This document shows positions 4,825 through 6,748 of a stretch of 6,748 nt of DNA, in pieces; within the stretch, counting starts at the first letter, position 1; every line of letters begins with the position of its first letter. Origin of the DNA: Candidatus Dadabacteria bacterium (lineage in GTDB: Bacteria; J088); NCBI GenBank assembly GCA_003695505.1, contig RFIY01000055.1, positions 1-6,748 on the forward strand. The letters are read 5' to 3'. The position numbers were made by a program, and so were the translations under genes. The notes below the pieces were generated by a model. That model was given only the letters and a program-made list of their open reading frames with translations. It searched no databases and had not been told where the DNA came from.

Positions 4825-5682
4825 ATGTGGATTGATCAACTGATCACCGAGGCGGATCGGGAGCGATTCCAGAAAATTCAGATCCGTGATCTCGGATTTG
4901 GCTACGACCCGTTTGGGCTCAATGTCGATGCGCTGTTACGCGCCTATGCAATCGTCAAAACTTTCTATCGCGACTATTTTCGCGTAACGGGTCACGGTAC
5001 CGAAAACATCCCCGGGCAGGGCAGGGCCATTCTCGTCGCCAATCACAGCGGTGGCCTTCCGATCGATGGAATGATGATCGGTATGGATGTGCTCGAGCAC
5101 ACCGATCCCCCGAGGCTCGTTCGCGCCGTCGTGGATCGGTTCGTCGCCGGACTGCCGTGGATCAATACGGTATTTGCCCGGGTTGGGCAGGTGATCGGCG
5201 TGCGGCGCAATTTCGAGGTGCTGCTCGAAAATGAGGAAATCGTCCTGGTATTTCCAGAGGGATCTCCGGGTATTGTCAAACCGTGGCCGAAGCGCTATCG
5301 GCTGCAGACATTCAACGTTGGCTTTCTGGAGCTGCATCTTCAGTATCGTGCCCCGATTATTCCTGTAGCCGTTGTCGGCGCCGAAGAGCAGCAGCCGATC
5401 CTGGCCACGAGCGGAGCAATTGGCAAGGCGCTTGGCGTTTCCGATGTGCCCATTACGCTGAATGCGCTGCTGTCACTGATTTTCGGGCCGCTTGCGCTGC
5501 TTCCGTTTCCAACGAAATACGATATCTACTATGGTGAGCCGATCCGTTTCTACGAGGAATTTGCCGAGGACACGGTTCAGAATCCAGAAATGGTCGAGAC
5601 ACTGACTCTCGAAGTCAAAGAACGCATACAAAAGATGATCGATGACGGACTTGAGCGGCGAAAAACCGTCTTTGGCGGCTGA
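4825..5682 (+). CDS. PlsC-like lysophospholipid/glycerolipid acyltransferase
   Basis: This 285-residue protein of the LPLAT superfamily transfers an acyl chain from acyl-ACP or acyl-CoA to a hydroxyl acceptor. In PlsC that acceptor is 1-acylglycerol-3-phosphate in phospholipid synthesis. Motif I is VANHSGGLPIDGMMIG, with His74 and Asp81. The spacing is H-x6-D, not the classic H-x4-D, a form I associate with the MGAT-like branch of the family. Motif III is LVFPEGSPGI (141-150), then KRYRLQTFNVGFLELHLQYR and IIPVAVVGAEEQ, the usual order. Residues 209-228 are hydrophobic (ITLNALLSLIFGPLALLPFP) and may attach to the membrane, then KYDIYYGEPIRF. The ATG at 4825 has AGGA at 4811-4814 (10 nt spacing). 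The end of the gene overlaps the next by 41 nt. The exact acyl acceptor cannot be told from sequence; a phospholipid, glycerolipid or other envelope lipid is possible. Confidence 0.9.
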   Translation: MWIDQLITEADRERFQKIQIRDLGFGYDPFGLNVDALLRAYAIVKTFYRDYFRVTGHGTENIPGQGRAILVANHSGGLPIDGMMIGMDVLEHTDPPRLVRAVVDRFVAGLPWINTVFARVGQVIGVRRNFEVLLENEEIVLVFPEGSPGIVKPWPKRYRLQTFNVGFLELHLQYRAPIIPVAVVGAEEQQPILATSGAIGKALGVSDVPITLNALLSLIFGPLALLPFPTKYDIYYGEPIRFYEEFAEDTVQNPEMVETLTLEVKERIQKMIDDGLERRKTVFGG

Positions 5683-6661
5683 GGCTCCCGGTGCGGTCGA
5701 CCAGCCGCTCGCGGTGCTGGTGACCGGACCCGGAACTGCAATCGGGCGTGCATTGATTCGGTACCTGTATTACGATCCGGCGATTCGCTATATCTGGGCG
5801 GTCGGACTCGAACCGCGGCCGTATTTTTTCGATCAGTACGATACGCAGCGGTTTCGCTATTCGCGGGTCGACATTACGCGGCTGCGTGAGCTGAAAAATC
5901 TGTTCTATAGCAGCGAATTCAAGGATATTGAGTTCGATGCCGTCTGCCATCTGGCGATCCGCAATCGGCCCGACGAACAGCATCCGGACATGGCACACAA
6001 ACTGAATGTCCAGGGAACACGCAATGTTCTGGATTTCAGTCTGGAGGCGCCGACCATTCGCAAGTTCATCTTCCGGTCGAGCCACGCCGTGTACCGCGCC
6101 GATCCAATGAATCCCGTGTTTCTCGATGAACAGGCCGATCTCAATTTTTCACCGGACGCCGACCGCTGGGTTCGGGATCGGGTCGACGCCGAGCTGCTCT
6201 GCCGGGCGAAAATGGACGATCCGCGGCTGAAGATCGTGGTTTTGCGTTTCAGCAATCTGGTTGGACGCGGCGTCCACCAGTACATGAATGCCTACATCAA
6301 CAGTCGCGTGCCATTGCGTCCAGCCGGGTTCAATCCGATGGTCAATCTGCTGCACGTTCGCGATGCCGTGCGCGCCATAGAGCTTGCGCTTGCGAAACAG
6401 GATGTGGCCGGCGTATTCAATATCGTTGGCAAGGAAACGGGGCCACTTAGCGAAATTTGCAGGCTCAATGGGCATCCCGCCCGTTCCGCACCGGCTGGTT
6501 TCGTGTTGAAGACCCTGTATCGGATTCAGCGGCGCCTGCGCATGACGGATTTTTACTATGAGGCTGATCCGAATCGTCTGGTCTACCCGATTCTGATGGA
6601 TGGTACCCGTGCGCGGGAAGTCCTGGGGTACGAACCACAAACGCACGTCGAACTCGGATGA
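5642..6661 (+). CDS. Atypical NAD-dependent epimerase/dehydratase-fold (extended SDR) protein
   Basis: This 339-residue protein has an extended short-chain dehydrogenase fold. The N-terminal Rossmann part starts LAVLVTGPGTAIGRALIRYL (23-42), where the glycines are G29-x-G31-x3-G35 instead of the usual G-x2-G-x2-G. A diagnostic Asp at 77 (RVDITR), VCHLAIRNRP (101-110), LNVQGTRNVL (121-130) and IFRSSHAVY (143-151) follow in the order normal for epimerases and dehydratases. Where YxxxK is expected, the sequence is DRWVRDRVDAELL: Trp176 and Arg180 replace the catalytic Tyr and Lys. The C-terminal part has LRFSNLVGRG, LLHVRDAVRAIELAL and GVFNIVGKE, again family-like. It could bind a nucleotide or sugar without standard oxidoreduction. 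The ATG at 5642 lies inside the acyltransferase gene and has no strong ribosome site. TTG 5651 and TTG 5672 are alternatives, and no later ATG or GTG precedes the Rossmann strand. The next gene overlaps by ATGA. Confidence 0.85.
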   Translation: MTDLSGEKPSLAAEAPGAVDQPLAVLVTGPGTAIGRALIRYLYYDPAIRYIWAVGLEPRPYFFDQYDTQRFRYSRVDITRLRELKNLFYSSEFKDIEFDAVCHLAIRNRPDEQHPDMAHKLNVQGTRNVLDFSLEAPTIRKFIFRSSHAVYRADPMNPVFLDEQADLNFSPDADRWVRDRVDAELLCRAKMDDPRLKIVVLRFSNLVGRGVHQYMNAYINSRVPLRPAGFNPMVNLLHVRDAVRAIELALAKQDVAGVFNIVGKETGPLSEICRLNGHPARSAPAGFVLKTLYRIQRRLRMTDFYYEADPNRLVYPILMDGTRAREVLGYEPQTHVELG

Positions 6662-6748
6662 GGATTGCAATTGCGGTCCTCGCGCTTCTGGCAGGCTGCG
6701 CGCGACCGTCCGGTCAGGTTCAGTACGGGGATACGGATTCGCTACTGA
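6658..6748 (+). CDS. Lipoprotein, N-terminal fragment (3' end outside window)
   Basis: Thirty codons are visible before the window ends, with no stop in frame. The protein starts MRIAIAVLALLAGCARPSGQ: one Arg, a hydrophobic core and a lipobox LAGC with Cys14 (codon TGC 6697-6699). This is a signal peptidase II signal peptide, so the mature protein should be lipidated at Cys14 and sit on the periplasmic side of a membrane. Ala after the Cys gives no inner-membrane retention signal by the enterobacterial rule. The ATG overlaps the stop of the preceding gene as ATGA and lacks a clear ribosome site, so translational coupling with the dehydrogenase-fold protein is likely. The mature part seen (ARPSGQVQYGDTDSLL) is too short to name a family. 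Confidence 0.75.
   Translation, partial: MRIAIAVLALLAGCARPSGQVQYGDTDSLL

Overview
The window is a moderately GC-rich (judged by eye), gene-dense piece of a Gram-negative chromosome. Every supported gene lies on the + strand. The set of an ExbB-type channel protein, two ExbD-type proteins and a bitopic transducer with an AgmX/PglI-like C-terminal domain is the kind seen in Myxococcota and other former Deltaproteobacteria. I therefore infer a member of, or relative of, that assemblage. Outer-membrane features (a TonB-like transducer and a lipoprotein) agree with a diderm cell. No rRNA, tRNA, CRISPR, insertion sequence or prophage signal was seen.

Layout. Positions 1-771 hold the 3' quarter of carB (carbamoyl phosphate synthase large subunit; the start is outside the window). 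It overlaps by 4 nt a small membrane-anchored coiled-coil protein (768-1061) that resembles the N-terminal part of CcmI. A short intergenic stretch carries a good sigma70-type promoter with an extended -10 box, lying almost on top of the start codon at 1152. From there a five-gene operon runs to 4690: a small secreted protein (1152-1433), a MotA/TolQ/ExbB channel protein (1477-2121), ExbD-like protein 1 (2137-2727), ExbD-like protein 2 (2739-3257) and a 475-residue transducer (3263-4690). After a 134-nt gap with a possible hairpin and a second extended -10 promoter, a second cluster begins: a PlsC-like acyltransferase (4825-5682), an atypical NAD-dependent epimerase/dehydratase-fold protein overlapping it by 41 nt (5642-6661), and the first codons of a lipoprotein (6658 onward, cut by the window end).

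How the genes may work together. The central operon looks like a proton-motive-force-driven envelope machine: ExbB and ExbD form the stator, and the transducer spans the inner membrane and reaches into the periplasm through Pro/Glu-rich and Gly-rich linkers. Its most notable trait is the set of putative proton-path residues. ExbD-like protein 2 keeps the membrane Asp (D25), ExbD-like protein 1 has Asn at the same place (N26), and the ExbB-like protein has Val (V161) where E. coli ExbB has Glu176. If the two ExbD-like proteins assemble together, the stator would carry one membrane carboxylate where the E. coli system carries several. No outer-membrane receptor, gliding or secretion gene lies in the window, so the cargo or target of the machine is unknown. 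The downstream acyltransferase, dehydrogenase-fold protein and lipoprotein suggest lipid or envelope work, but nothing here ties them functionally to the motor operon.
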